Origin: Natribaculum breve
GTDB taxonomy: Archaea > Halobacteriota > Halobacteria > Halobacteriales > Natrialbaceae
Reading direction: 5' to 3'
Assembly: GCF_023008585.1 (NCBI RefSeq)
Contig: NZ_CP095390.1
Location: 682,001 to 746,000, forward strand
DNA length: 64,000 nucleotides
In this document: one piece after another, positions 1-8,738 of the stretch
Position numbering within the stretch: position 1 is the first letter of the stretch
Layout: each line of letters opens with the position of its first letter
Made by a program: the position numbers and the translations under genes
Notes under the pieces: generated by a model
Told to the model about the DNA's origin: nothing
What the model saw: only the letters and a program-made list of their open reading frames with translations
Database searches by the model: none

Positions 1-631
1 CGACGACGGCGGTGATGCCGCGTTCGTCGATGTCGGACATGGTAAACGCCGTGACGTCGCTGTCGCGGATCAGTTCGCGTTCGCGCTCGTCGATGCTTCG
101 CAGACCGACGTAGGCGACCGACTCCTCGCGGACGCGTTGCGCGCGTGCCCACGGCATCTCGCCGAAGATTCCCCGCCCCAGAACCGCCGCCAGCGGCATC
201 CCGTGGACGTTCCCGCTGGGTGAGGTTTCGGGGGTGTTGATGTCGGCGTGGGCGTCGAACCAGAGCACGCCGAGGTCGGCCTCGCGAGACGAGCCGTGGA
301 CCGTCCCGATCGCGATCGAGTGGTCGCCACCGAGGACGAGCGGGAACGCACCCTCGGCCAGCGTCTCTGCGACCTGATCGCCGAGGCGCGTACAGACCTC
401 CTCGACCTCGCGGAGGAACTTCGCCTCGCCCTCGCGGGGCTGGGCTGCGTCCGGATCGCGTTCTTCGGCCCGGGGGATGAGCAGGTCGCCCGAATCCGTA
501 CTCTCGACGCCCGCGTCCTCGAGTTCGTCCGACAGTCCCGCGTACCTGATCGCCGACGGCCCCATGTCGACGCCGCGTCGGTTCGCCCCGTAGTCCATCG
601 GTGCGCCGATGATCCGTACGATCTGGCTCAT
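1..631 (-). CDS. rocF: Arginase / agmatinase-family ureohydrolase (3' end missing)
   Basis: Hydrolyses a guanidino group, most likely L-arginine to ornithine and urea, with a binuclear manganese centre. The visible 210 residues start at an ATG read leftwards from 631 and contain the family metal-binding motifs GGDHS and DAHAD, followed by SGNVHGMPL, which resembles the SGN(L/V)HGMP segment of arginases more than of agmatinases. The C-terminal metal motif and the stop lie beyond the left edge, so the length cannot be judged. The N-terminal segment (IGAPMDYGANRRGVDMGPSA) is the usual substrate-side opening of the fold. Arginase rather than agmatinase is inferred from the SGNVHG loop. Confidence 0.88.
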   Translation of the reverse strand, partial: MSQIVRIIGAPMDYGANRRGVDMGPSAIRYAGLSDELEDAGVESTDSGDLLIPRAEERDPDAAQPREGEAKFLREVEEVCTRLGDQVAETLAEGAFPLVLGGDHSIAIGTVHGSSREADLGVLWFDAHADINTPETSPSGNVHGMPLAAVLGRGIFGEMPWARAQRVREESVAYVGLRSIDERERELIRDSDVTAFTMSDIDERGITAVV

Positions 632-780
632 ACACCGACGTTATCCGGTCGTTCGTTTAGCAGTTTCTCTCTACAGTGACGATCACGCAGGCTGAGAGCG
701 CGTCGACACCCGATCCGTTCGGTTCGGGTTCGCTCGAGCGGATAGCATCTTTTTTCATTGATGACGCCCACGATTGGAGT

Positions 781-1107
781 ATGAGTTCACACGAGGGGTG
801 CTCACATGGGGCGACGAGACCACTCCGAGGAAAAGCGTTGATCGCCAGCCTCTTCGACGTCGACGAGGACCGCATCGAGTCGTTGAGCTGGTCTCTCGGC
901 CACCGCGTCACCGTCGAATCGGACGCGACGCGGCTGTTCGCCCTGGATCACCGCCGATCGAACCGGTCGCTGACTGCGTTCGAGGCGACCGACTACACCT
1001 GCATCCTCCGTCTCCAGACGCCGATCGGGCGCGAGAAGTTCTACGGCGTCGCGAAAACCGACCTCTCGGAGGTTCCCGAAGACGGCGACTGGGTTCGAAC
1101 TGACTGA
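781..1107 (+). CDS. Conserved-looking haloarchaeal hypothetical protein, 108 aa
   Basis: I do not recognise this family. The frame is open upstream to 676, but the ATG at 781 is preferred because the codon usage and acidic character begin there. The product starts MSSHEGCSHG, has a basic linker, then an acidic alpha/beta-like stretch (FDVDEDRIESLSW) and a C-terminal half rich in beta-prone residues (YTCILRLQTPIGREKFYGVAKTD). There is no signal peptide or membrane segment. It reads away from arginase and toward the macrodomain gene and is probably monocistronic. Confidence 0.6.
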   Translation: MSSHEGCSHGATRPLRGKALIASLFDVDEDRIESLSWSLGHRVTVESDATRLFALDHRRSNRSLTAFEATDYTCILRLQTPIGREKFYGVAKTDLSEVPEDGDWVRTD

Positions 1108-1154
1108 GCCGATCGTCGGGTGGCCGACGGGCGCACCTCGTCACGACCAACGTT

Positions 1155-1161
1155 CATTTAG
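1155..1161 (+). promoter_or_regulatory. TATA-like box of the macrodomain gene
   Basis: CATTTAG is centred 25 bp before the ATG at 1183, the spacing expected of a haloarchaeal leaderless transcript. This supports 1183 as the true start. Confidence 0.5.
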
Positions 1162-1182
1162 ATTCGTCCGGTACGTGCGCGT

Positions 1183-1689
1183 ATGGAGTTCGACGTCGTT
1201 CAGGGTGACATCGCCGCACAGTCCGCCGACGCGCTCGTCAACGCCGCTGGCACGAGTCTCCGGATGGGCTCCGGCGTCGCCGGCGCGCTCCGACGCGGTG
1301 CCGGCGGCCCGATCAACGAGGAGGCGATCGAGAAGGGACCCGTCGACCTCGGTGGGGTCGCCGTCACCGACGCCTACGACCTGGACGCCGAGTACGTGAT
1401 TCACGCCGCCGCGATGCCCCACCACGGTGACGGACGGGCGACCGCCGAGAGCATCCGCGACGCGACCAGGAACGCACTCGAGCGCGCCGACGACCTCGGC
1501 TGTGAGTCGCTGGTGATCCCCGCACTCGGCTGTGGCGTCGCCGGGTTCGCCCTCGAGGAGGGGGCCCGGATCATCACAGAGGAGATCGACGCGTACGATC
1601 CGGCGACGCTTTCTGACGTCCGCTTTATCGCCTACTCCGACGGCGAGTACGAGACGGTTCGCGAGGTCGCCGACGCCGTTCGGACGTGA
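1183..1689 (+). CDS. Macrodomain protein (ADP-ribose / O-acetyl-ADP-ribose hydrolase type)
   Basis: A single-domain macro protein of 168 aa. Residues 19-45 hold the ADP-ribose loop (ALVNAAGTSLRMGSGVAGAL), and the second phosphate loop VIPALGCGVAGF lies near residues 108-120. These are the two glycine-rich loops that bind the pyrophosphate of ADP-ribose. Family members hydrolyse O-acetyl-ADP-ribose or ADP-ribose-1''-phosphate, or remove ADP-ribose from proteins or nucleic acids; the sequence alone does not say which. The stop is directly adjacent to the stop of convergent purM. Confidence 0.88.
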   Translation: MEFDVVQGDIAAQSADALVNAAGTSLRMGSGVAGALRRGAGGPINEEAIEKGPVDLGGVAVTDAYDLDAEYVIHAAAMPHHGDGRATAESIRDATRNALERADDLGCESLVIPALGCGVAGFALEEGARIITEEIDAYDPATLSDVRFIAYSDGEYETVREVADAVRT

Positions 1690-2673
1690 TCAGGCGAGCG
1701 AGAGGCCGCGGATCTCGACGGACGCCCCCTCCTCGACGCGGCCGATCACCTGACCGTCGGTCTCGGCGACGAGGCCCTCGGCGCGGTCTTCGGGGAGGGC
1801 GACGACGAAGCCCGTTCCCATGTTGAACGTGCGGTGCATCTCCTCGTCGGAGACGTTGCCCTCCTGCTGGACGAACTCGAAGACCGGCTGTGCGGGCAGC
1901 GGATCGTCGACCACGTACTCGCGGTCGCCCATCCGAAGCAGGTTCGTGAAGCCGCCGCCGGTGACGTGGGCCGCCGCGCGGACGCCGTGGTCGCGCATCG
2001 GCTCGAGCAGGTCCGTGTAGATCCGGGTCGGGCGCAACAGTTCCTCGCCGATCGTCCGCTCGTCGTCGTGGGGGAACGCGTCGGTGTACTCGTGGTTCCG
2101 GGTGACCGCCTCGCGGGCCAGCGTCAGCCCGTTCGAGTGGATGCCGTTCGAGGGAAAGCCGACGAGCGCGTCGCCGACCGCGGCCTCGCCCTCGAAGATC
2201 TCGTCTTTCCCTGCGAGGCCGGCACACGTCCCGGCGAGGTCGAATCCCTCGACTACCTCGGGCATGACCGCCGTCTCGCCGCCCAGCAGGGTGAGGTCGG
2301 CCTCCTCGAGTCCGACCGCGAGTCCCTCGCCGATCTCGTTGGTGAGGTCGTCGTCTGGCTCGTCGATCGCGAGGTAGTCGACGAACGCGACCGGTTCGAC
2401 GCCCGCGGCGACGAGGTCGTTGACGTTCATCGCGATGCAGTCGATGCCGATCGTCGAGAAGTCCTCGACGGCCTCGGCGACGAGCAGTTTCGTCCCGACG
2501 CCGTCGGTCGCGAGTGCGAGGTAGCGGTCGCCGATGTCGAGCAAGCCGGCGTACTCCGTCGTCAGATCGCTACCGAAGGCCTCGAGTAGCGCGGCCGTCG
2601 CGTCCTCGCTGGCCTCGATGTCCACCCCGGTCTCGGCGTAGGTGAGTCCCTCGCCGTCGTCAGAGTCGCTCAT
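1690..2673 (-). CDS. purM: Phosphoribosylformylglycinamidine cyclo-ligase (AIR synthetase)
   Basis: Fifth step of de novo purine synthesis: ATP-dependent ring closure of FGAM to AIR in the cytoplasm. The 327 aa product has the PurM N-terminal signature (LTYAETGVDIEASEDA), the nucleotide/substrate motif ATDGVGTKL, the conserved GGETAVMPE and the C-terminal THVTGGG-type segment (AAHVTGGGFTNLLRM). The start is set at MSDSDDGE because the ten upstream codons are not acidic and look like leader. Length is normal for the family. The gene stands alone between convergent macro and co-directional acetamidase genes. Confidence 0.96.
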   Translation of the reverse strand: MSDSDDGEGLTYAETGVDIEASEDATAALLEAFGSDLTTEYAGLLDIGDRYLALATDGVGTKLLVAEAVEDFSTIGIDCIAMNVNDLVAAGVEPVAFVDYLAIDEPDDDLTNEIGEGLAVGLEEADLTLLGGETAVMPEVVEGFDLAGTCAGLAGKDEIFEGEAAVGDALVGFPSNGIHSNGLTLAREAVTRNHEYTDAFPHDDERTIGEELLRPTRIYTDLLEPMRDHGVRAAAHVTGGGFTNLLRMGDREYVVDDPLPAQPVFEFVQQEGNVSDEEMHRTFNMGTGFVVALPEDRAEGLVAETDGQVIGRVEEGASVEIRGLSLA

Positions 2674-2739
2674 ATCCGGGAAGGCTCGGGCAGCGAGCAA
2701 AAGGCCACCGGTCCGGCCTCGGGAGCGACGACGAGTCGC

Positions 2740-3645
2740 TCAGAGCGGATCCGACAGGTACGCCTTCGGAATCGCGTTGCGGACGGTCACCAGCGGATCG
2801 ACGACCTGGCTGATCTCGAGGCCGCCGACGAGACTCGAGAACATGTACGCCTCGGTCGGATCGAAGCCGTGTTCGGCCGCCAGGAGGTCGATCGCGTCGC
2901 GGTTCGCCCGCTGGCAGGCCTCCTCGAGCGTCTCCGCGCTTGCGACCGTCTTCCAGGCGTCGGGCGTCTCGATCAGCGGCCGCTCGAGTCGCGTCGCGGG
3001 ATCGTCGACGATCTCGAGGGTGACGTCGACCTCGGTGGCGATCTCGGAACCGGTGCCGCACATCTCGCCGTCGGCCATCGCGGCCTTGCAGTCGCCCATC
3101 GCGAGCATCGCACCCGCCTGGAAGACGGGGAAGTAGATCGTGTTGCCGGCGGTCACGTCGGTCGTGTCCAGGTTGCCCCCGTGGTCGTGGGGGACGAGCG
3201 TCGTGTACGACTCCCCGGCGGGCGCGACGCCGATCGTCCCGACGACGGGCTCGATCGGCACCTCGAGGTCGCCGAACGTCAGCGACCCGTCGTCGACCGG
3301 CGTCGGCACCGTCCGCGGGGCGTCGATCGCGTCGTGGCCGTCGAGGAGGCCGAACCCGTCGATCGTGACGACCCGTCCCCGCTCTTCTGCGATCCGGATC
3401 TCCTCGATCTCGACGGCCAGGACGTCACCCGGCTCCGCCCCCTCGACTTCGATCGGCCCCGTCGCGGCGTTGACCTCCTCGGGGACCGACTCGAGGACGT
3501 CCGCTGCCGACTGGAGTTCGCCCTCGAGGCTGTCGATCGTCTCGATCGTCACCCGGTCGCCCGACTCGACGGTGCGCACGCCCTCCAGGTCCGGCGTGAA
3601 CTCGTAGATCGTGCCGTCGTCGTGAGAGATGGTCGGTCTGGACAT
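2740..3645 (-). CDS. Acetamidase/formamidase family amidohydrolase
   Basis: Hydrolyses short amides such as formamide or acetamide to the acid and ammonia. The 301 aa product carries the family landmarks: ATGPIEVEGAEPGDVLAVEI near the N-terminus, the HDHGGNLDT segment in the middle with metal-binding His and Asp, and AGAMLAMGDCKAAMADGEMCGTG, which is the strongly conserved GDxHxxxGdGE-like region (here with Cys in place of His). The C-terminal YMFSSLVGGLEISQVVDP is also typical. A GTG one codon upstream is possible, but the ATG at 3645 is more likely. Confidence 0.9.
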   Translation of the reverse strand: MSRPTISHDDGTIYEFTPDLEGVRTVESGDRVTIETIDSLEGELQSAADVLESVPEEVNAATGPIEVEGAEPGDVLAVEIEEIRIAEERGRVVTIDGFGLLDGHDAIDAPRTVPTPVDDGSLTFGDLEVPIEPVVGTIGVAPAGESYTTLVPHDHGGNLDTTDVTAGNTIYFPVFQAGAMLAMGDCKAAMADGEMCGTGSEIATEVDVTLEIVDDPATRLERPLIETPDAWKTVASAETLEEACQRANRDAIDLLAAEHGFDPTEAYMFSSLVGGLEISQVVDPLVTVRNAIPKAYLSDPL

Positions 3646-3702
3646 CACGACTGGTATCGACGACGGTACAGTAAAAACCGACGGCGCGGGCGGCCGGCGA
3701 CG

Positions 3703-4320
3703 TCAGATCCCGACGCGCAGGATCACGTACCCCGCCAGAACGACGCTCGGGACGAATACGGCGGCGAAGACCGCTCTGTTCCACTCGAGCACCGACCGTC
3801 CGTCCAGCGGACCGAACGGGACCATGTTGAACGCGGCGAGAAAGAGGTTGATCCAGACGCCCATCTGGCCGACCTGGCCGAGGATACCGGGCAGGAAGAA
3901 AAGCGGGAAGAAAAGCGCCGCGAGCGCGTGGTTGGTCAGCGGACCGGCGAGTGCGATCAGGCCGTTCTGGCGGTAGGTGAGCCGTCCGCGGTGGTAGACG
4001 GCTCCGGGCGCGGCGAACAGAAAGCCGATGAGCGCGCTCATGATCGCCAGAAAGAGCATCTGGTAGTCGGCGCGAAACTCGGCGACCTGCCCGAAGTGGA
4101 TCGCGACGACCTTGTGGGCGAGTTCGTGCGCCAGGAAGCCGACGCCGACGGTGACGAAACTGAGCGCGATCATCGTGAGGAATCTCCCGACCGAGGCCAG
4201 CCCGAGGTGGATCGGACTCAAAAGCAAGGCGAACGCGACGCTCAGCGTCACCCACGCGAGCGCGAGGTCGAACAGTTCCTTCTCGGTGAACGAGAACGGC
4301 GACTGGGTTCGGTAGCTCAC
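3703..4320 (-). CDS. Site-2 protease family (M50) membrane zinc metalloprotease
   Basis: An intramembrane-cleaving protease of 205 aa with about five to six hydrophobic segments. The zinc motif is HELAH in the second hydrophobic segment, and the third ligand lies in NMVPFGPLDG (NxxPxxPLDG) near residue 165; both are intact, so it is predicted active. It starts at a GTG whose last bases overlap the TGA of the upstream TraB gene (GTGA), implying translational coupling. The compact form without PDZ or CBS domains matches the archaeal S2P group. Its substrate is unknown; the TraB partner is the best clue. Confidence 0.88.
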   Translation of the reverse strand: MSYRTQSPFSFTEKELFDLALAWVTLSVAFALLLSPIHLGLASVGRFLTMIALSFVTVGVGFLAHELAHKVVAIHFGQVAEFRADYQMLFLAIMSALIGFLFAAPGAVYHRGRLTYRQNGLIALAGPLTNHALAALFFPLFFLPGILGQVGQMGVWINLFLAAFNMVPFGPLDGRSVLEWNRAVFAAVFVPSVVLAGYVILRVGI

Positions 4321-6089
4321 AGGAACACCTCCCGCAGCAACTCGAGGCTGTTTCTGGCACCGCGGAGGAGTTCGCCCATCAGCGCGTCGATCCCACCGAT
4401 CTCCGGGGCGAGCCACGGGAGGACGACGATCGGGAACAGGAACGTCGCGATCATGCTCCCGACGTTCGTCAGCGCGACGATCATGATCAGCCGAAAGAGC
4501 GGCACGTCGAACATCGCCTCGAGCGCCTCGCCGAGTGACTGCTCGGTGTCGTCGACGATCTCGTTGAGCGCCTGGATGTCGCCGACGTTGACCGGGCGGT
4601 GTCGCAGTTCTACGTAGCCGGCGAACCAGCCCGGCGCGAGCAGGGGGTTGATGCTGGTCAGCCACGCGACCGCACCGCCGATGCCCGCGCTCGTCCACCG
4701 TGCGCCGGCCAGTCGGGCGAGCGTAAACGAGAAGATGCCGTTGAACAGGAACCACGCGAGAAAGAGCTCGAGCAGGAAGACGTTCTGAACGCCAGCCATG
4801 ATCAACAGGAAGAAAAACCCGACGAAGCCGATCATCACGAGGTAGCCGACGACCTTGAGCGGCGAGAACCGCCGCCCCGAGTCGGTCCCGGTGATCGACT
4901 CCAGCGTCGGCAGCGTGTCGGGGTTCTCGAGGTAGCGGTCGATTCCCGCCTTGTGGCCGGCACCGACGACGGCGACGACGTCGTAGCCCTGCTCGCGGAG
5001 CGCGTGGAGTTTGTGGGCGATGTAGGCGTCGCGCTCGTCGATCAGGGCGTTCGCCCCGTTGGGGCTGAAGCGTCGAAACTCCTCCATCATCGCCGAGACG
5101 ACGTCGCCGTCGGTCATCTGCTCGATGTCGATCTCGTCGAGGTCCTCGACGTCGTCGGTGACCGCATCGAAGACGATTCCGAGGACACCGCCGACGGCGA
5201 CGCCGAATCCGAGGCCGGCGAGCACGCCGACGGTACCCCGAATCGTCAGATAGCCCGCACTCTCGAACGTTCCGGCGTCGAACGGGCCGACGAACGTCCC
5301 CGTCGCCACGAGCACGAGCGCACCGACGATGCCGAGGACGGCCCCGGAGAAGACTCGTATCGAAAAGCCGTTGACGATGCCGCCCGCGTACCGTCCTGCG
5401 TCCTCGAGCGACGGCAAAAAGAGCATGCCGGCGGCGAGACCGACGAGGAGGCCGATGCCAGCGGCACCGACGTACTGCAGCGTCGCCGGATCGGTGATGC
5501 CGAGCGTGAACACGTCGCCGAAGCCGACGAGCGGTGCGAGAAACGCCGCGAAAACGAGCCCACCGAAGATTCCGAACCCTGCGCCGAACGAGAAGCCGAG
5601 CGTCCGCGAGTCGGTGATCCCGAGCGCGAGGCCGCCGACCATCTTCAGTTTCTCGAGAAGGGAGATGCGCGCCCAGAAGCGTTGCATCGTCACCTGGATG
5701 TCCCGGTCGACGAGGGCGACGCCCAGGCCGTTTCGCTCCGCGGCGTCGATGGCCGCTTTCATGTCCGCGCCCGGTTCGATGTCGAACTGCTCGCCCAGCC
5801 GCGACTGGACGTACGATAGCATCCAGTAGGCGAGAAACTGGAAGACAGTGTTGCCGCTCAACAGATCGTGGGCCTCGACGTCCTCCGGCGTCCCGCCTTG
5901 CATCTGGCGGTACCGGCCCTCGTCGAGTTCGACGGCGACGACGTCCGGCCGTTCGCGGTCGACCGTCTCGTTGACCTCGTCGACGCTGGCCTGTGAGACG
6001 TGTGCAGTGCCGAGAACGTGGACGTCACCTCGTTCGCGCTCCGGCGGATCGGGTGGATCCGGAGCGCTCGCGTCGCCTGCGTCACTCAT
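4317..6089 (-). CDS. TraB-family membrane protein
   Basis: A 590 aa protein related to the TraB pheromone-shutdown family. The N-terminal 200 residues carry the TraB/Tiki-fold motifs GTAHVSQASVDEV, VAVELDEGR and, near residue 390, VVAVVGAGHKAGI, which resemble a metal-dependent protease-like fold. Between and after these lie long hydrophobic regions, with glycine-rich membrane segments around residues 180-310 and several helices from about 410 to the end. The start at MSDAGDAS is supported by a TATA-like box 26 bp upstream. The next gene is the overlapping S2P. The biochemical role of archaeal TraB proteins is not established. Confidence 0.88.
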   Translation of the reverse strand: MSDAGDASAPDPPDPPERERGDVHVLGTAHVSQASVDEVNETVDRERPDVVAVELDEGRYRQMQGGTPEDVEAHDLLSGNTVFQFLAYWMLSYVQSRLGEQFDIEPGADMKAAIDAAERNGLGVALVDRDIQVTMQRFWARISLLEKLKMVGGLALGITDSRTLGFSFGAGFGIFGGLVFAAFLAPLVGFGDVFTLGITDPATLQYVGAAGIGLLVGLAAGMLFLPSLEDAGRYAGGIVNGFSIRVFSGAVLGIVGALVLVATGTFVGPFDAGTFESAGYLTIRGTVGVLAGLGFGVAVGGVLGIVFDAVTDDVEDLDEIDIEQMTDGDVVSAMMEEFRRFSPNGANALIDERDAYIAHKLHALREQGYDVVAVVGAGHKAGIDRYLENPDTLPTLESITGTDSGRRFSPLKVVGYLVMIGFVGFFFLLIMAGVQNVFLLELFLAWFLFNGIFSFTLARLAGARWTSAGIGGAVAWLTSINPLLAPGWFAGYVELRHRPVNVGDIQALNEIVDDTEQSLGEALEAMFDVPLFRLIMIVALTNVGSMIATFLFPIVVLPWLAPEIGGIDALMGELLRGARNSLELLREVFL

Positions 6090-6112
6090 TAGAGGCGTTA
6101 AATACCCCACGA

Positions 6113-6119
6113 CTTTTAC
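6113..6119 (-). promoter_or_regulatory. TATA-like box of the traB-S2P operon
   Basis: Read on the minus strand this is GTAAAAG, centred about 27 bp before the ATG at 6089, as expected for leaderless transcription. A second A/T patch at 6098-6104 lies too close to the start to serve the same ATG. Confidence 0.45.
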
Positions 6120-6237
6120 CAGTATCGAACTGCGGGGCACGCACTGTCACAGCGTACTGGGCTCTCGTCGTCACACTGACCGGCGAAATCGCCAGCAGAC
6201 GGGAAGACTGATTGTGGCTCCCGGGAAAGAACCGCCG

Positions 6238-6684
6238 ATGACCGATCTGATGGAGACGTTCATCGAGAACCGCGAGATGGTTCAACCGAACCACGCGAAC
6301 ATGCTCGAGACCGCCCACGGCGGCAACGTCATGAAGTGGATGGACGAGGTGGGCGCGATGTCAGCGATGCGGTTCTCGGGCGAAACCTGCGTCACCGCCT
6401 GGGTCAACCAGATGAGTTTCGAGCGGCCGATCCCCGTCGGTGACACCGCCTTCATCACGGCCTACGTCTACGACGCCGGCGAGACGAGCATCAAGGTTCG
6501 CCTGCGGGTCTACCGCGAGAACCTCCGAACGGGCGAACAGGAGAAGACCACGGAGTCGTACTTCGCGTTCGTCGCCATCGACGACGACGGGTCGCCGACC
6601 CCGGTTCCCGAACTCACCGTCAGTTCGGCGGAGGGCGAACGGCTCAGACGGGAGGCGCTCGAGGGCGAAAACGGCGGTCGGTAG
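6238..6684 (+). CDS. Hotdog-fold acyl-CoA thioesterase
   Basis: Hydrolyses acyl-CoA esters; 148 aa, one hotdog domain of the cytosolic BACH/YciA type. The signature is NHANMLETAHGGNVMKW, with the catalytic-helix Asp in WMDEVGAMSAM, followed by the substrate strand MSFERPIPVGD. A C-terminal acidic tail (SSAEGERLRREALEGENG) follows the fold. The start is the ATG 6238 after a purine-rich stretch. It is convergent with the S66 peptidase gene, four bases apart. Confidence 0.9.
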   Translation: MTDLMETFIENREMVQPNHANMLETAHGGNVMKWMDEVGAMSAMRFSGETCVTAWVNQMSFERPIPVGDTAFITAYVYDAGETSIKVRLRVYRENLRTGEQEKTTESYFAFVAIDDDGSPTPVPELTVSSAEGERLRREALEGENGGR

Positions 6685-6688
6685 CCAG

Positions 6689-7741
6689 TCAGCGAAATCG
6701 AATCGTCTCCGTCCTGGGATCGATCTCGACGCGCCCGCCGATCGGGATCGGGATCGTCGGATACGTGTGGCCGAAGTCCACGTCGAGGACGACCGGCGCG
6801 TCGGGGTTGTACTCCGCGAAGACGCTCGCGATCGCGTCCCGCTGGCGCTGTCGATACCGCTTGCGCCACGCCGGCGGACGGTCTTCGACGTGCGACCGAG
6901 CGGGCGCGCGGCCGACGAGGACGCCGGCGAACCGCTCGAGCAACCCCCGTTCGCCCAGCGCGCGCAACGCGCCGGCAACCCAGTCTGCGTCCGGGATCTC
7001 CTCGGACGTTTCGAGTGCGAGGATCGTCCCCTCCAGCGCGTCGGGATCCGGCAGACTCTTCGCTGCGAGAAACGCCTGGTCGAGAATCTCGAGACAGCCG
7101 CCCCAGACGCGACCTTCGACGCGCGAGTCGCCGCCGGCCCAGGTCCAGCCCGGGTTCGGTTCCGTCTCTCGAGGCTCCTCGAGTGCGTCCTCGTCCTCCC
7201 AGTCGCCCGATTCGTCGGTGAACGCCGCTGCGGGTCGAATCTCCCCGAGCGACTCCTCGAAGAACGCCCGTCTGGCGTACTCGACGGTCAAATCGAACGG
7301 CTCGCCGTCCATCGCGAGTTCGGTCATCACGCTCGGTCCGGCGTAGGAGACGACGCCGAGCGTCCAGAGGAGCAACGAGAGGTGCGCGTTGTCGCTGTAG
7401 CCGTAGAACCGCGTCGGATTGTCCCGGAGCACGTCGGGCTCGAGGAAATCTATCATCCGCACCTGGTCGTTGCCGCCGATGACCGTGACGACGCCACCGA
7501 CGTCGGGATCCTCGAACGCGTCCATCACGTCTTTCGCCCGTTCCTCGGGATGCTCGTAGAGGTACGCCGAATCCTTCGTGGCCGTCGGGAACTCGACCGG
7601 CTCGAGGTCGAAGACGGTCCGGAGGCGCTCGAGACCGCGTTCGTAGACGTGCGGTGCCTCGGGTGCGGGATTCGACGCGGGTGCGACGATCGCGACCCGA
7701 TCACCGCGCTCGAGCGGTGGCGGGGTAGTAAACTCCTGCAT
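6689..7741 (-). CDS. S66 family peptidase (LD-carboxypeptidase / MccF-like)
   Basis: A cytoplasmic serine peptidase of 350 aa. Family marks are the N-terminal GDRVAIVAPAS, the GGNDQV turn, the nucleophile motif GYSDNAHL (Ser), a Glu in WGGCLEIL and the catalytic His in DVDFGHTYPT near the C-terminus, giving a complete Ser-Glu-His triad. Haloarchaea lack murein, so an MccF-like role (cleaving aminoacyl-nucleotide or peptide-nucleotide compounds) or general peptide recycling is more plausible than LD-carboxypeptidase activity; that is inference. Start at MQEFTTPP is chosen over a longer frame. Confidence 0.87.
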   Translation of the reverse strand: MQEFTTPPPLERGDRVAIVAPASNPAPEAPHVYERGLERLRTVFDLEPVEFPTATKDSAYLYEHPEERAKDVMDAFEDPDVGGVVTVIGGNDQVRMIDFLEPDVLRDNPTRFYGYSDNAHLSLLLWTLGVVSYAGPSVMTELAMDGEPFDLTVEYARRAFFEESLGEIRPAAAFTDESGDWEDEDALEEPRETEPNPGWTWAGGDSRVEGRVWGGCLEILDQAFLAAKSLPDPDALEGTILALETSEEIPDADWVAGALRALGERGLLERFAGVLVGRAPARSHVEDRPPAWRKRYRQRQRDAIASVFAEYNPDAPVVLDVDFGHTYPTIPIPIGGRVEIDPRTETIRFR

Positions 7742-7805
7742 GGACGGTCGGACTCGCGGGTCGTTCAAATAGTTGTGTTCGGTGTGTTATCGATACTCGT
7801 TCTGT

Positions 7806-8591
7806 TCAACGCTCGAGCAGCGAGTCGACCTCGGCGAGCGAGTCGAGGACGTAGTCGGGTTCGACGGCCGACCGCTCGAGGTCCGCCCGGGTCGTGACGC
7901 CCGTCAGGACGACTGCGGTCGTCATCCCCGCTCGATTCCCGAGTTCGACGTCGGTGTCGAGTCGATCGCCGACGACGAGCGTGTCCTCTGCGCTGGCTCC
8001 CAGTCTCGTCGTGGCCGCACTCGCCGCGACCGACGACGGCTTCCCGAAGACTGCGTCCGGTTTGCGACCCGCGACCGCCTCCATCGCGGCGAGTATCGCA
8101 CCCGATCCCGGGATCGCGCCGTCGTCGGTCGGGATCGTCACGTCCGGATCGGTGCCGTAGAACGGGACGTCCCCCTCGAGCGCCTCGAGCGCCGATCGCA
8201 GGCGCTCGTAGGTGAACCCCCGGTCGATCGACCCGAGGACGAGCGTCGCCTCGTCCGGCTCGGTCGTCACCTCGAGGCCGGTCTCCTCGAGGATCGACTC
8301 GAGGCGGCCCTCGCCGACGAGGTACACCGCGCCGTCGGCGTGATTCGCGGCGAGATACTCCGCCGTGACCGTGGCGGACGTGAGGACGTACTCGCGATCG
8401 ACGTCGATCCCGTGTTCGGCCAGCCGCTTCCGGTAGTGGTCCGGGCTTCGAGTCGGATTGTTCGAGAACAGGAGCCGCGACAGTCCCGCGTCCTCGAGTG
8501 CCCGCAGTCCCTCGGTCGCGCCGGGAAGCAACCGGTCGCCGCGGACGATCGTCCCGTCGACGTCGAGGATCGCCGCCTCGTATCGGGTCAT
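7806..8591 (-). CDS. HAD superfamily IIA phosphatase (NagD / p-nitrophenyl phosphatase-like)
   Basis: A 261 aa Mg-dependent phosphatase. Motif I is ILDVDGTIVRGD, motif II LLFSNNPT, and motifs III/IV are FGKPS and VVGDRLDTDVELG. The cap domain of about 100 residues between motifs II and III places it in class IIA with NagD, AraL and phosphoglycolate-phosphatase-like enzymes. The substrate is a small phosphorylated metabolite that cannot be named from sequence. Start at MTRYEAAI fits the motif I position; the upstream open frame is not coding-like. Confidence 0.9.
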   Translation of the reverse strand: MTRYEAAILDVDGTIVRGDRLLPGATEGLRALEDAGLSRLLFSNNPTRSPDHYRKRLAEHGIDVDREYVLTSATVTAEYLAANHADGAVYLVGEGRLESILEETGLEVTTEPDEATLVLGSIDRGFTYERLRSALEALEGDVPFYGTDPDVTIPTDDGAIPGSGAILAAMEAVAGRKPDAVFGKPSSVAASAATTRLGASAEDTLVVGDRLDTDVELGNRAGMTTAVVLTGVTTRADLERSAVEPDYVLDSLAEVDSLLER

Positions 8592-8738
8592 CACGCGAAT
8601 CGACGTCCCCGGGTCGATTGAGCGTTTGGGTCCCCGACGAACGGGACTCGCCGTGCTAGCTGTGACCATCGAATAGACCGATGGTAGTGACGGTCCGAAC
8701 ACAGAAGATTGAAATGCGTTTGCCGGCCATACCGGGCT

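Noticed and set aside
2869..4617. 582-codon plus-strand open frame
   Set aside because: It runs antisense through two well-supported genes (acetamidase and S2P) and into a third (TraB); the composition is Arg/Asp-rich shadow sequence.
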